DNA of 64,000 bases from Legionella_C dresdenensis. Lineage in GTDB: Bacteria > Pseudomonadota > Gammaproteobacteria > Legionellales > Legionellaceae. Position numbers and translations under genes: made by a program. Below are positions 33,652-43,205 of the stretch, piece by piece (position 1 is the first letter of the stretch; each line of letters begins with the position of its first letter). Under the pieces are notes generated by a model that worked only from the letters and a program-made list of their open reading frames with translations, made no database searches and was not told where the DNA came from. The stretch lies in NCBI RefSeq assembly GCF_042649825.1, contig NZ_JBHSAB010000019.1, positions 29,232-93,231 of the forward strand, read 5' to 3'.

Positions 33652-34815
33652 ATGAAATACACTGACCTAATCGCTCCCGAGTACACATTGCCTCCTGAAA
33701 ATGAATTTCATAAAAAATATTTCATAACCAGGCCTTCTGCTGACATATCGTATTTTATACATTTTAGTTCCTTGCGATTACAAAGAAGCTCACAAAGAAA
33801 AATCAGCAGAAATTGGAAGGCGCGTCTTAGCATTCATCCAGAAGATATGGACAAAGCCTGGGAAATAATTCTCCCCTTCCTTTATAAAGAAGATATCCAT
33901 TTTAAAGTAGCTAATCTTAATGCAATAGAAAAATTTAAAAATGGCAGGCAGGAAAGGCTAAACAGGCTGGTTGAAGAGTATAACCAATTTTTACAGAACG
34001 CCGACTCTCAAGATATAAGACTTTTAAAAAACACTTTTCAACGGCGATATCAACAATTAGGAACATCCACATCTAGCAAATGGCGATTAATTTCTTTTGT
34101 ACAAAATTATCTTATCAAATTAATGAGCTTTTTTTACCAATACACCTTAAATAGAGAAAGTTTATTTGCGCATACTAAAAATATCTATGAGCGTTTAATA
34201 GATTTGGGAAAACAAAAGGTAACAAATAGTTTAAGATTTTATGAGGGGATGCAATTTACTCTCTATATGTTGCCAGGGGTTGAGAAGGAATGCCAAAATA
34301 CCTTGGAAGAAATAGAAGATAATTTACTACGGGCAAAAATCCGGCCAGGAGGCATTTTTCCAACTGATAGGCAAATTGGAGTCTATAGCTCCATTCGCCA
34401 TCCTGGTAAATGGAGTTATCATAATGCTACTGACGCTAATCTGGAGACGTATAATCCTGATAACATTAACGACCCGTTTAGTTTTCTTAAAACGCTCCCC
34501 CCGACTGAAATAATGCAGGGAAACAAAATACAAACTATCCTTGAAAACAAAGCTGACGCTCAGCTCATAATATCCTTATTGCAAACACAACAATTTATTG
34601 CTCCCTCACAATTCAAGGCACTTGCGGTATTTAAAGAAGAGGTTGTAAAACACATAAAAACCTTACCAGTAGAGATAAAGAAACAAGTGAGAGCTGATTG
34701 TTTAGATAAATCTTCAAATTTAGGTAAATTTTTTAGAGTTCAGCGTGGTATGTTTAGCCCCAAATCAGGCCATGGCACATTGAAGCACTTAGAAGATATC
34801 AGGATTAACCCTTAG
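33652..34815 (+). CDS. OspF/SpvC-like (phosphothreonine lyase family) candidate effector
   Basis: A 387-residue protein. Two blocks resemble the type III effectors SpvC, OspF and HopAI1, which remove phosphate from host MAP kinases by beta-elimination: WKARLSIHPEDMDKAW...HFKVANL (residues 54-88), where SpvC has KFHIS... and the base Lys in KWKV; and GMQFTLYMLP (about 199-208) against SpvC GAQFTLYIKP, with the Tyr kept. Between them sits about 100 residues of extra helical sequence, and about 110 are added at the C terminus. By my alignment SpvC His106 becomes Arg (KAR) and Arg213 becomes His (YHN), so catalysis may differ. The relation is from memory and needs a profile search. Confidence 0.45.
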   Translation: MKYTDLIAPEYTLPPENEFHKKYFITRPSADISYFIHFSSLRLQRSSQRKISRNWKARLSIHPEDMDKAWEIILPFLYKEDIHFKVANLNAIEKFKNGRQERLNRLVEEYNQFLQNADSQDIRLLKNTFQRRYQQLGTSTSSKWRLISFVQNYLIKLMSFFYQYTLNRESLFAHTKNIYERLIDLGKQKVTNSLRFYEGMQFTLYMLPGVEKECQNTLEEIEDNLLRAKIRPGGIFPTDRQIGVYSSIRHPGKWSYHNATDANLETYNPDNINDPFSFLKTLPPTEIMQGNKIQTILENKADAQLIISLLQTQQFIAPSQFKALAVFKEEVVKHIKTLPVEIKKQVRADCLDKSSNLGKFFRVQRGMFSPKSGHGTLKHLEDIRINP

Positions 34816-34872
34816 CAGAGAATGGCGGTCTGAGTGCGGATGCACCCAGGCCACTTGACAAAGTATAGTGTT

Positions 34873-37755
34873 TTACGGCTTTGGCGGCAAATTCTCTTTA
34901 CGATAATCTTCGTAACCCTGGACCTGAATAGTTCTGCCATCTTTGTTAATAATACAAGAGGAAATGGCTTCTTTACTATCTTTCAACACTTTATCCAAAT
35001 GGTCGTTATGGATCTTAGGCCGTAAAATATCAACCATTGCCTTATACTCAGTCCAGGATTGAGCTTCAATAAGCCCCAGGCCAAAAAAGCGATCCCGTGT
35101 TCTCCGGCGACGGTGGTGTGATATCGTTGCTGTGCGATTAATAAAATTAGCCGCCAGCCTTGGCTCTTCAACGGATGCTTTTAATGTTTTTAATGCGCCA
35201 TGCAAATCAACCAGCAGTTGCCGGTATAAATTCATTTTGTCCGCTTTTCCGTCTTTAATCTTGCTGGTTTGGAGATGATTAACCTGTTGCTGTACATGGC
35301 AAAATAACGCAGCTAAAACCTGCTGCGTAGAATTGTCAGCCAGGTCTTTATACACTTGAATATCGAATTGTTCTGGTTGTTGGCTGTTAAATGTTTTATC
35401 CATCTCTCTTTGTTTAATGAATGATCTTATTTCTTTTCTATCCCTCATATCTGGCACGTGATGTAGGTTTTGAAGTTTAGAATAAAGAGGTTCTCTGGAA
35501 GATCCTGCAGTGTAATCTGCTCCAGCCTCTATCAATTTTATTGCTTTCCGGGCATTATTTGCTTCACCCAGCCATTGCGTCAAAATTTCTGTTTTTTGGC
35601 CATTTTGACTTTTAGTTTCCGCCAAATCAGACAGTTGCTGACGAAGCGCCGCGTCCGCCTCCTGGCTCGAAGTTGTTCTTTTGCTATCAACCTCAAATAA
35701 CAGATCACGAAGTTTTTCAACAGTATCATACGGTGTAGAAGTCAGAAGCGAGTCTAGCGCTTTTCGACCTTCATTATCTGTTTGTTTAAGATCTGCACCG
35801 ATTTCCAATAAATATTGAATAACAGGCAGGTTTTTAGCAGAAAATAGCGGTCCCTGGTTTTTGTTGTTTCTAGCGTCTAAAATGGTACTGTTGTTTGCTT
35901 TGGCCCGTCTTTGAAGCCTTTCTAAAAATTTCATGTCGTTTCTGGCAACTGCGAGCAGCACCTCTCCTTTCTGATCTTGAGGAGCGAGCGTAGGGTTCGT
36001 ATCGTATATGGCTTTTATGGTTTTATATCTGGTATCGTTATAACGAGGATTTTGATTTTGCAGCAATAATTTTATTAGTTCACTTGCTGTAATCAGTTTA
36101 CTATCGATAGCAATCTGATAACGCGGTTTGTCCTGAGGTTGCAAAAGATCAACGCCGCGCGTTATCAGAAACTCAAGCGCTGTTCTATCCAGTTTTTTTG
36201 CCGCCCAGAGCGCATCAAAGGCAGTTTCAGGTGTGCATTTAGGTTTTGTTGCAGTAATATATTGGTATACTTTTAAATTTTTACCGTCAGGCCCTTTAAC
36301 ATCGGCAGTTAAATCAGCACCCCGCTCAATAAATTTTCGAACCAATTCGGTATCGCCGGTTAAACAAATCGGCGTCATTTCGCTGTTTTTCGTTTTGGCG
36401 TTAAGGATTGATGAATTCGCTGGAATTTTGTCAAACAGCTTTTTATTATCGTGGTATGCGGCCACATGGGCAACTGTCCATCCTGTTGTACCAACTGTGG
36501 CTATATCCACATTATCCTTGTTTAGCAGATCCAGAATGACATCGGGATTAGCTTTTGACTTTTTATCTAATTCAGCTTGCAGGCGTTCTTGCGGTTGAAG
36601 TAGTTTCTTAGAATTCAAATCTTTGGCAGGTAATCTGTTTCCATCACTAGCAAGTTCTACAGGTCTGCTCTCTGCTGCAGGAGGCGCATTTACCGCAGCA
36701 GGCTTAACACCCGCCTGGGCGGCAGGAGCGGGCACCAGTTTTTCCAACGCTGCCTTTACTTCCGGATTTTCAGCAGGAGTACCCTTAATCATCTCAAGCA
36801 GTTCAGCTGCAGTAACGATTTTTCTTTCAAGAATGCTCTGATAAACTTTTTTCGGGGTTCCTTTTTTATCCAGTTCATTGGTGTCCTGCCATAAATCGGA
36901 CCCTGCTTCAAGTAACTTCTTTATGACAGTTTTGGTGGTAGCAGAGCCAATGGGAGTTCTACCGCTGTTATTTGTTTTTTTATTGATATCAATTTTATTT
37001 GAAATTAAGATATCCATCAGCTCATCGTCGCCAGATTTTGCTGCATAATGGGCGAGATTCCATCCGGTTTCAGTGTGTATATCAACAGAAATAAGTTTTC
37101 CCGTTATCAATTTTTCAATTAGTTTATTATGTTTTGAATTTTTTTTATCCAACGCTCCCATTTCTATTAATTTAATAACTTTATCAGCGCTTCTAGCACG
37201 AGAAAATGCAAGAGCGCTGCTCTTTGTTGTCTTAAGCGTCCAATCAATCTTGTCGAGATTACGGACTCTTTGGACACGTCTGAAATCTTCAAGGGAACCG
37301 TATGCCGCTAACGCATGTGCTACTGTCCAGCCACTTTCTGCACCTTGAGTATTTATCGATGCCCCTTGATTGAGGCATTGCATTATGTTAGCGAAGTTAA
37401 CCGGACGTTTGTCCAGCTCGGCAGCCAGAACAAACTGAGCTAATAAAGACAGTTCCTCGTCTTTATTATCATCTTTATTGAAGACTTTACGCTCATTTAA
37501 TAAACTAAAAACACGGCTAAATTCTTCAATACTGGCAACGTGAACCACCACGTAATCTTTTGATTTGGCTATATTCTCTTGATCGGCAGCCCCCTGCAGG
37601 AATTTTTTTATATTATCCCGCTCCTCAGGAGAGGCCGTGGCAGAAAAACTAAACCTGAATTCAAAGAAAGGCATAGTTTCATCGACTGTTATCTGGATAG
37701 AACCAAGCCCCCGAAAAACCTCATTATTGAGTTGCGGATTAAATTCTTTTACCAT
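34873..37755 (-). CDS. Ankyrin-repeat protein, candidate effector
   Basis: A 960-residue protein with at least five ankyrin repeats, often preceded by GWTVAHxxA: GWTVAHALAAYGSLEDF (about 145), GWNLAHYAAKSGDDELMDILI (about 225), GWTVAHVAAYHDNKKLF (about 425), then TGDTELVRKFIERGADL, LEFLITRGVDL and LPVIQYLLEIGADLKQTD. The N-terminal 110 residues and a Pro/Ala linker near 345-370 (VPAPAAQAGVKPAA) are unassigned. The C-terminal 150 residues are helical with HHRRRRTRDRFFGLG before a conserved-looking SWTEYKAMVDIL. Ankyrin proteins of this size in Dot/Icm bacteria are often translocated and bind host proteins. It converges with the OspF-like gene. Confidence 0.75.
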   Translation of the reverse strand: MVKEFNPQLNNEVFRGLGSIQITVDETMPFFEFRFSFSATASPEERDNIKKFLQGAADQENIAKSKDYVVVHVASIEEFSRVFSLLNERKVFNKDDNKDEELSLLAQFVLAAELDKRPVNFANIMQCLNQGASINTQGAESGWTVAHALAAYGSLEDFRRVQRVRNLDKIDWTLKTTKSSALAFSRARSADKVIKLIEMGALDKKNSKHNKLIEKLITGKLISVDIHTETGWNLAHYAAKSGDDELMDILISNKIDINKKTNNSGRTPIGSATTKTVIKKLLEAGSDLWQDTNELDKKGTPKKVYQSILERKIVTAAELLEMIKGTPAENPEVKAALEKLVPAPAAQAGVKPAAVNAPPAAESRPVELASDGNRLPAKDLNSKKLLQPQERLQAELDKKSKANPDVILDLLNKDNVDIATVGTTGWTVAHVAAYHDNKKLFDKIPANSSILNAKTKNSEMTPICLTGDTELVRKFIERGADLTADVKGPDGKNLKVYQYITATKPKCTPETAFDALWAAKKLDRTALEFLITRGVDLLQPQDKPRYQIAIDSKLITASELIKLLLQNQNPRYNDTRYKTIKAIYDTNPTLAPQDQKGEVLLAVARNDMKFLERLQRRAKANNSTILDARNNKNQGPLFSAKNLPVIQYLLEIGADLKQTDNEGRKALDSLLTSTPYDTVEKLRDLLFEVDSKRTTSSQEADAALRQQLSDLAETKSQNGQKTEILTQWLGEANNARKAIKLIEAGADYTAGSSREPLYSKLQNLHHVPDMRDRKEIRSFIKQREMDKTFNSQQPEQFDIQVYKDLADNSTQQVLAALFCHVQQQVNHLQTSKIKDGKADKMNLYRQLLVDLHGALKTLKASVEEPRLAANFINRTATISHHRRRRTRDRFFGLGLIEAQSWTEYKAMVDILRPKIHNDHLDKVLKDSKEAISSCIINKDGRTIQVQGYEDYRKENLPPKP

Positions 37756-37907
37756 GATATGACTCTGATTAAGTTGAATTCTTTTTATTATAGTTGAAAT
37801 AAATTAAGAAAATATTATGCAGCTTGCGCTGGATTTCTTCGCCATTGCTGGAAATTTTATTTTGATACTGCCAAAATATAGCAGCATTGAGCTTACCGGA
37901 AATACTT

Positions 37908-38597
37908 TTGTCACGTACGCAACGCCTTTTGGATCTAATTCAATTATTACGCCAGCACCGTTATCCTGTTAGTGGTAAATCACTAGCGGAAAAATTACAC
38001 GTCAGCCTGCGCACGGTTTACCGTGATATTGCTACGCTGCAATCGCAAGGTGCCGATATTGAAGGTGAACCAGGTCTTGGATATGTATTGCGGCCAGGAT
38101 TTATGCTGCCGCCTTTAATGTTTTCTGAAGAAGAAATTGAAGCGTTGGTGCTCGGCTCACGCTGGGTGGCAAAAAGAACAGATAATAAGCTCAGGCTCGC
38201 AGCAGCCAGCGCATTAGCCAAGATATCGGCAGTACTTCCCGCGGATCTCAAACATCAGCTTGAATCCTCCGGTTTACTGGTAGGCCCAACAAAAATTGCG
38301 CAGAGGACTATAGAACATGAGGCGCTCATCCGTCATGCCATTCGCAAGGAATACAAGATCTTGGTTAACTATATCGATGCCAAGGAAGAACAATCACAAC
38401 GCCTCCTCTGGCCGTTAGCGCTTGGTTTTTTTGAGGATACCCGGATGATTGCGGCCTGGTGTGAATTAAGGCAGGATTTCAGGCATTTTCGTACGGACCG
38501 GATTATTAACCTTACACTGACAGAAACACGATTTGATAAGCGGCGTCAGGCGCTTTTAAAGCAATGGCGTGAATTACATAACATCCCTGAACAGTGA
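37908..38597 (+). CDS. YafY-type transcriptional regulator (HTH_11 + WYL)
   Basis: There is no ATG; I choose TTG 37908 (MSRTQRLLDLIQLLRQHRYPVSG) after CGGAA, though TTG 37887 is possible. The N terminus is an HTH_11 winged helix (GKSLAEKLHVSLRTVYRDIATLQSQGADI) and residues about 125-200 form a WYL domain (ILVNYIDAKEEQSQRLLWPLALGFFEDTRMIAAWCELRQDFRHFRTDRI). WYL proteins sense nucleotides or small ligands. It heads a small operon with a VOC protein and a GyrI-like protein, a combination seen in many bacteria. Confidence 0.8.
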   Translation: MSRTQRLLDLIQLLRQHRYPVSGKSLAEKLHVSLRTVYRDIATLQSQGADIEGEPGLGYVLRPGFMLPPLMFSEEEIEALVLGSRWVAKRTDNKLRLAAASALAKISAVLPADLKHQLESSGLLVGPTKIAQRTIEHEALIRHAIRKEYKILVNYIDAKEEQSQRLLWPLALGFFEDTRMIAAWCELRQDFRHFRTDRIINLTLTETRFDKRRQALLKQWRELHNIPEQ

Positions 38598-38668
38598 CTA
38601 CTGACAAAAACTGTCACACCTGCTCCTTAGGATAGTGTTGCCTAATATTTACTAACCAGGGAGATTCA

Positions 38669-39046
38669 ATGATGTTTGAACCATGTGCAGTGATTGTTTA
38701 TGTAAGCAATATTTCTATCAGCAGCCAATTTTATCAGGATTTACTGGGCATCAGTCCAGAAGTTCTTTCCCCCGCTTTCATCACATTCAAATTATCAAAT
38801 GGAATGTTAATCGGCTTAAAGGATAAAAATACACTACAACCTGAGATTAATGGCTTTGGCGGCTATGAACTGGCATTTACTGTAACCACTGACAGCGAAG
38901 TTGATTCGTTGTTTTCAGATTGGAAGCGTAAAAACATATGTTTTGCGCAGGAGCCTGTAGTTTTACCTTATGGCTATACCTTTGTGGCGCTTGATCCGGA
39001 TAATAACCGGCTGCGTGTAGTAGCCCAGGGAAATCAGGAGCATTAA
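38669..39046 (+). CDS. VOC-family (glyoxalase-like) protein
   Basis: The 125-residue product has the repeated beta-alpha-beta-beta-beta units of the vicinal oxygen chelate fold: AVIVYVSNISISSQFYQDLLG at the start and GYTFVALDPDNNRLRVVAQ at the end, with central GGYELAFTV. AGGGAG is 6 bases before the ATG. Metal ligands are not obvious at the first position (Val-Tyr instead of His), so it may bind a ligand instead of catalysing. It lies 71 bases behind the YafY-type regulator. Confidence 0.8.
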   Translation: MMFEPCAVIVYVSNISISSQFYQDLLGISPEVLSPAFITFKLSNGMLIGLKDKNTLQPEINGFGGYELAFTVTTDSEVDSLFSDWKRKNICFAQEPVVLPYGYTFVALDPDNNRLRVVAQGNQEH

Positions 39047-39047
39047 G

Positions 39048-39497
39048 ATGTCAGCGATAGAACCCATAGTGTGTCATATTAGCCAGTTTACAGTTGCAGG
39101 TTTTAGCGTCAGAACGAAAAACAGCGATGAATTTAATCCTGAAACCGCAAAAATTCCGTCACTGTGGCAAAAATTCAACACCAGCATCATAGCTAATGCC
39201 CCATGTGTCTATGGGGTATATTCTGATTATGAATCAGATGTAAACGGTTTTTATACGTTGACTGTCGGTGTATCGGAAAGCAGTGAGCAAGCTGGTTTTA
39301 GCCGGATTACCATAGCTCACGGTAATTACCTGGTTTTTAAAGGCACAGGCGCAATGCCAGAAGCCGTAGTTACTGCCTGGAAGCAAATCTGGGAATTTTT
39401 TGCATCCAATCTGCACTACCAACGTAGTTTTATCAGTGATTTTGAAGCCTATACCAGTGCAGGCCAGGTTGAAATCTATATTGGTATTGTATCGTAA
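39048..39497 (+). CDS. GyrI-like effector-binding domain protein
   Basis: At 149 residues this is a single AraC-type effector-binding/GyrI-like domain: IVCHISQFTVAGFSVRTKN opening strand, SLWQKFNTSIIAN, YGVYSDYESDVNGFYTLTVGV, and the end YQRSFISDFEAYTSAGQVEIYIGI with the characteristic Glu of ligand pockets. Stand-alone members (Cass2-like) bind cationic compounds. It begins one base after the VOC stop, so they are co-transcribed. Confidence 0.8.
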   Translation: MSAIEPIVCHISQFTVAGFSVRTKNSDEFNPETAKIPSLWQKFNTSIIANAPCVYGVYSDYESDVNGFYTLTVGVSESSEQAGFSRITIAHGNYLVFKGTGAMPEAVVTAWKQIWEFFASNLHYQRSFISDFEAYTSAGQVEIYIGIVS

Positions 39498-39506
39498 TTA
39501 AATCTT

Positions 39507-39527
39507 GTTGGGTCGGACTGACCCAAC
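39507..39527. terminator. Hairpin after the YafY-VOC-GyrI operon
   Basis: GTTGGGTC (39507-39514), loop GGACT, GACCCAAC (39520-39527), ten bases behind the stop and followed by CGCCAT then seven A residues on this strand. It is another perfect member of the GTTGGGTC hairpin family, placed exactly at an operon end. Confidence 0.55.
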
Positions 39528-39750
39528 CGCCATAAAAAAATCTTTTTCTAGAAACAATCACTTATAATTCCACGCAACAATTGATTTAATATTGACAATT
39601 GTGTTCATATAATGCAAAATTAAAGTATTTAATAGTTCAATAACAGGCTATGTTGATTCTTATAGGCTCAAACACTAGAATTCAATATACCCGTTGTTAA
39701 TTAGCTGACTATCCATACAAGTTCGGCTGATGATCTCCAAGGAGCACAAC

Positions 39751-41514
39751 ATGGTTTGGAAAACAAATGAAGCCCAAGCTGCTAGTAATAAGAAAATCGC
39801 CATTATTGGCGGCGGCTGGTATGGTTGCCATCTTGCCTTATCCCTGGCTAAACAAGGCTACGAAGTGACCATTTTTGAGAAAAATTCTGATATTTTCTCA
39901 GAATTATCGGGGAATTTCGGCGTAAGATTGCATGTTGGGCCTCACTATCCAAGATCAGAGGAGACACGAAAAAGCTGTTTGCATGGGCAGAAAGAGTTTG
40001 AGAAAACTTATCCCGATTTGGTTGTTCCCCACGAGTCTTCCATCTATGGATTAGGCACGCTGGATTACGATAAAAAACCTCCCAAAGTAGGGGTTGAAGA
40101 ATTTAAAAAAGTTTGCAAAGAAGCGCCAGAATGCAAACCCGTTCATCTTGACCCCAAGAAGTATCATAATATCCAGAAAGACTCAACCCATAGTGTTCAT
40201 GAGCCCAGTATTCAAGTGGGAGCAGGCTTACGGGAAAATATGAAAAAGCGCCTGGAAGAGGCAGGCGTTAAAATTGTTTATAATTACCAGGCCAAAGAAA
40301 TTAAACGGCAAGGCGATAAAACGATTGTTAATAATGGCGAAACAAGTCAGTCATTCGATAATGTAATTAACGCGACCAGCTATCAGTCACTCTTACCAAA
40401 AGATTTACCTTTTGATATGAATATCCGATATCAGGTATGTACCGTTTTATTATATGAAGATACTCAAAAAGCAGAAAAACCTTTTTCTTTCACTCTTATG
40501 GATGGCTGGTATCCCTGCTTAATGCCCTATGTGGATGACACAAGTAATGAAAACGGGCAAAAAAATTATAAATATATTCTTTATCATGCAAAACATACCA
40601 TCCGAGGCTCATTCGACACGCCTGAACAAGCACGCAAGCACATGGCTGACACCATAACCGACCAATATGTTGAGAGAGAACTTAAAGGGCCTATGGAACA
40701 ACATATGGCCAGCTTCTGGAGTGAGTTTACGACCGATAAATACGTTACCAACGAAACGACCAATCAGCCTGAACTTCAGAAAGGGCGTTTTAAATATGTT
40801 GGCCATAAAACCAATGTTCTGGCCAAGATCGTTACAGACAGAGAATTCCGCAGCGCGGTTACTTTTGAAAAAGATGGGGTTATTTACGTATTTCCCGGTA
40901 AAATAAACAGCGTATTTAACTCTCAGGAAGAGGTTGAATCTATCCTGAAAAATGAAAACCTCCTGAATAAAAAAGGTTATCGCTATGTCAAGGGCGGTGT
41001 ATTAGACTCTGCCATGCCGGAAATTACAGAAAAACCAATTGATACCTCACGTAACACCTGCTTTCTCCAGACTTATAAAGAAGCTCAAAAAAGTACATCA
41101 GCTAATGCTCCTTTATTCTTTTCAAACTCTGCTCCTGAATCGACATTTGAGGGTATAGCTAGAAAATATTGCACACAACTTGATGATTATATTGGTAAGC
41201 GAGCCGGCACTTTTTGGCTGCGAGATTTATTGAGCTTACAGCTGGCCTGCGTATTAGGTTGTCTGGGTTATAAAACGGAGCAGGCTAAACGCAGTGAATT
41301 TATTAAAGAACTTCAGAAGGCTGTGAACAAACCAGAAATGAGTACTGCGGATATCCAATACAAAATTCAAGAAGGCATAAAGCGGTTTTCACCCCGTGCA
41401 CAGATGGGACAAAAAGGCTATGATGAAACGCTTCATTGCATACTGACTAACTTTAACGCTGAAGTTGGAAAGTTCAAACCGCCAACTAACAGTGCAAGCG
41501 CAAGCCATCAATAA
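39751..41514 (+). CDS. FAD-dependent oxidoreductase (DAO-type)
   Basis: Start at ATG 39751, with AAGGAG 6 bases upstream. The 587-residue protein opens with an FAD-binding Rossmann motif (IAIIGGGWYGCHLALSLAKQGYEVTIFEK, residues 15-43), followed by SGNFGVRLHVGPHYPRSEETRKSC, as in amine/D-amino-acid oxidase-like proteins. After about residue 350 comes a C-terminal half that I cannot place, helical, with a long tail (PPTNSASASHQ). The length exceeds ordinary DAO proteins. Substrate unknown; as a free-standing gene among effector candidates, a role outside core metabolism is possible. Confidence 0.75.
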   Translation: MVWKTNEAQAASNKKIAIIGGGWYGCHLALSLAKQGYEVTIFEKNSDIFSELSGNFGVRLHVGPHYPRSEETRKSCLHGQKEFEKTYPDLVVPHESSIYGLGTLDYDKKPPKVGVEEFKKVCKEAPECKPVHLDPKKYHNIQKDSTHSVHEPSIQVGAGLRENMKKRLEEAGVKIVYNYQAKEIKRQGDKTIVNNGETSQSFDNVINATSYQSLLPKDLPFDMNIRYQVCTVLLYEDTQKAEKPFSFTLMDGWYPCLMPYVDDTSNENGQKNYKYILYHAKHTIRGSFDTPEQARKHMADTITDQYVERELKGPMEQHMASFWSEFTTDKYVTNETTNQPELQKGRFKYVGHKTNVLAKIVTDREFRSAVTFEKDGVIYVFPGKINSVFNSQEEVESILKNENLLNKKGYRYVKGGVLDSAMPEITEKPIDTSRNTCFLQTYKEAQKSTSANAPLFFSNSAPESTFEGIARKYCTQLDDYIGKRAGTFWLRDLLSLQLACVLGCLGYKTEQAKRSEFIKELQKAVNKPEMSTADIQYKIQEGIKRFSPRAQMGQKGYDETLHCILTNFNAEVGKFKPPTNSASASHQ

Positions 41515-41518
41515 GACC

Positions 41519-41612
41519 GTAGGTTGGGTCGTTTGACCCAAAATTATCCTATTTGAATCATAATCTGCCTTTGAGCTCCCGGGTAAATTCCTGTTGGGTC
41601 AAACGACCCAAC
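41519..41612. repeat. Pair of inverted GTTGGGTC hairpins between convergent genes
   Basis: Two copies stand head to head: 41519-41541 and its exact reverse complement at 41593-41615, 23 bases each, and each contains its own small stem (TTGGGTC/GACCCAA). They fill the gap between the oxidoreductase stop and the convergent gene, so transcripts from either side could fold into the small or the long stem. Confidence 0.65.
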
Positions 41613-43205
41613 CTACACAGAGGCGGTTACTGTGTTGTCGCTGCGTACAAGTCCCTTTGCCGTAAGTAACAGTTCCAATTCAAAAGCGCTGTCTGGCGCA
41701 GCCCAGAAGTGGAGCGGGTTTCGGCGCATCTGGCAAATAGTGGCAAGCTCCGCAATAATAGCATCTGTTTCCTTGGCCGCAATGTTATTTTTTAAACTGC
41801 TCAGCTTTTCCACTTTGTCCGAACCTTTACCGCTGGTCCAGCGTGAACCTTTTCCATATTCTATAGAGCAAATCAACGTATCAATAATCTCGCTGAGCGC
41901 TTCCTTTTCCGGATCAACAGCTGATTCGATCTCGCTTGCCTCAAGTATCAACTGCTCAAACGCAGGGAATTTTTCCTGATGTAGTGTCAAGGCATCAATC
42001 AGGCATTGTTGATGCTGGGGAGGCAACTCATCGCCAATCGCATTAATCAACTCGTGGAAAAAATTATCATCAGCATCAATGGTAATAAATTTAAGCAGTG
42101 TTTCATAAAAACTCGGAGCTGCGTTTCTCAGTAACTCAATTAGGCCTGGAACATCATTAATTACAACATGCGCCAGGCATTTTTCAAAGCGGCTGTCATC
42201 AAATTTGTTATAAACATCGTGAGTGCCACGGGTTGACAATTTTATCCCGCTATAAAGCTGCCTGATGCCCTCATGATCAACCATTTCCGGTATCGAACAT
42301 AGAAATTCCTGGTTGGCCGGATTCCTGGCTACCGCTTCCATAATTTGCTGCGCTTCTTCAGCATTCCCCTCCTCGAGTAGTAATAGCGCGTCATAAAAGG
42401 TACGCGCGGATTCATCCTCCTCGCTTAAAGCAAACATTTCTTCTCTGACTTCTTCCGGTAAATCATCGAGATAAAAATGGAAATTCTTCAGATCCCCTGC
42501 ATTCTCTAAAAACCACTGCAAAAGCGCCTTCAGCTCCAAACCCCGATTGGCTGCTTGCAAATGCCCGTATAGTATTTCCAGAAATTCATTATGACAATAG
42601 AACTTAGCGCTCAGTTGTTCACCATAACCGGCTAAATTTGGCCGTAATAACTGATGCTGCGTAAAATTGAATTCAGCAACGGTACGAGCATCAAAAAGCA
42701 GTGTGCCATCGGGAATAAAATGATGCAAACTCTCAAGCTCAGGTTCTTCAGCCAAGGCACCCTGCTCTACGGCATCAGCAAGCATTATTTCCTGCGAATC
42801 CAGCGTATCCTCACCGTCTTGTTCTGCCAATTTTACGTCCAGAATTTTAGTTTCAGCCGGCAACATCAGGACTAACAATTGCCCCAGCGTTTCACCAAGC
42901 CCGGCTGATCTGGCCAGATTCCAGTACAGCTGATTGGCTGGACTCTCCGGATAATCAATAAAACTCAAATGAGAATTAGCTATTTGTCCTGCACGTTGCT
43001 GGCATTGTTGTTTAAATTGCGCCAGGAACTCTTCAATATCAGGCGTCTGCTCAACCAGGTCTTTTAAGAGCGCCAGCTCTTCATTGTACTCATCGGCAGT
43101 GATTTGCCAGACCAGTTCAGTATGATTAAGCGGTATCGCTTCACTCCGTTCCAGGGGAGCTCGTTCAGCTAAAAATTTTTTAATGTTATCAAGGGTAATG
43201 GACAT
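41613..43205 (-). CDS. Acidic unknown protein with C-terminal HFWAAP module
   Basis: I start at ATG 43205 (MSITLDNIKKFLAERAPLER), although the frame is open to 43340 and no strong ribosome-binding site decides. The 530-residue product is strongly acidic and helical (SEEDESARTFYDALLLLEEGNAEEAQQ), with no membrane segment. Its last 95 residues (IIDTLICSIEYGKGSRW, SGKGSDKVEKLSSLKNNI, ICQMRRNPLHFWAAPDSAFEL) match those of the protein at 25927-26808. The central part is unlike that protein. It is probably a member of a Legionellales-specific family; effector status is inference. Confidence 0.6.
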   Translation of the reverse strand: MSITLDNIKKFLAERAPLERSEAIPLNHTELVWQITADEYNEELALLKDLVEQTPDIEEFLAQFKQQCQQRAGQIANSHLSFIDYPESPANQLYWNLARSAGLGETLGQLLVLMLPAETKILDVKLAEQDGEDTLDSQEIMLADAVEQGALAEEPELESLHHFIPDGTLLFDARTVAEFNFTQHQLLRPNLAGYGEQLSAKFYCHNEFLEILYGHLQAANRGLELKALLQWFLENAGDLKNFHFYLDDLPEEVREEMFALSEEDESARTFYDALLLLEEGNAEEAQQIMEAVARNPANQEFLCSIPEMVDHEGIRQLYSGIKLSTRGTHDVYNKFDDSRFEKCLAHVVINDVPGLIELLRNAAPSFYETLLKFITIDADDNFFHELINAIGDELPPQHQQCLIDALTLHQEKFPAFEQLILEASEIESAVDPEKEALSEIIDTLICSIEYGKGSRWTSGKGSDKVEKLSSLKNNIAAKETDAIIAELATICQMRRNPLHFWAAPDSAFELELLLTAKGLVRSDNTVTASV

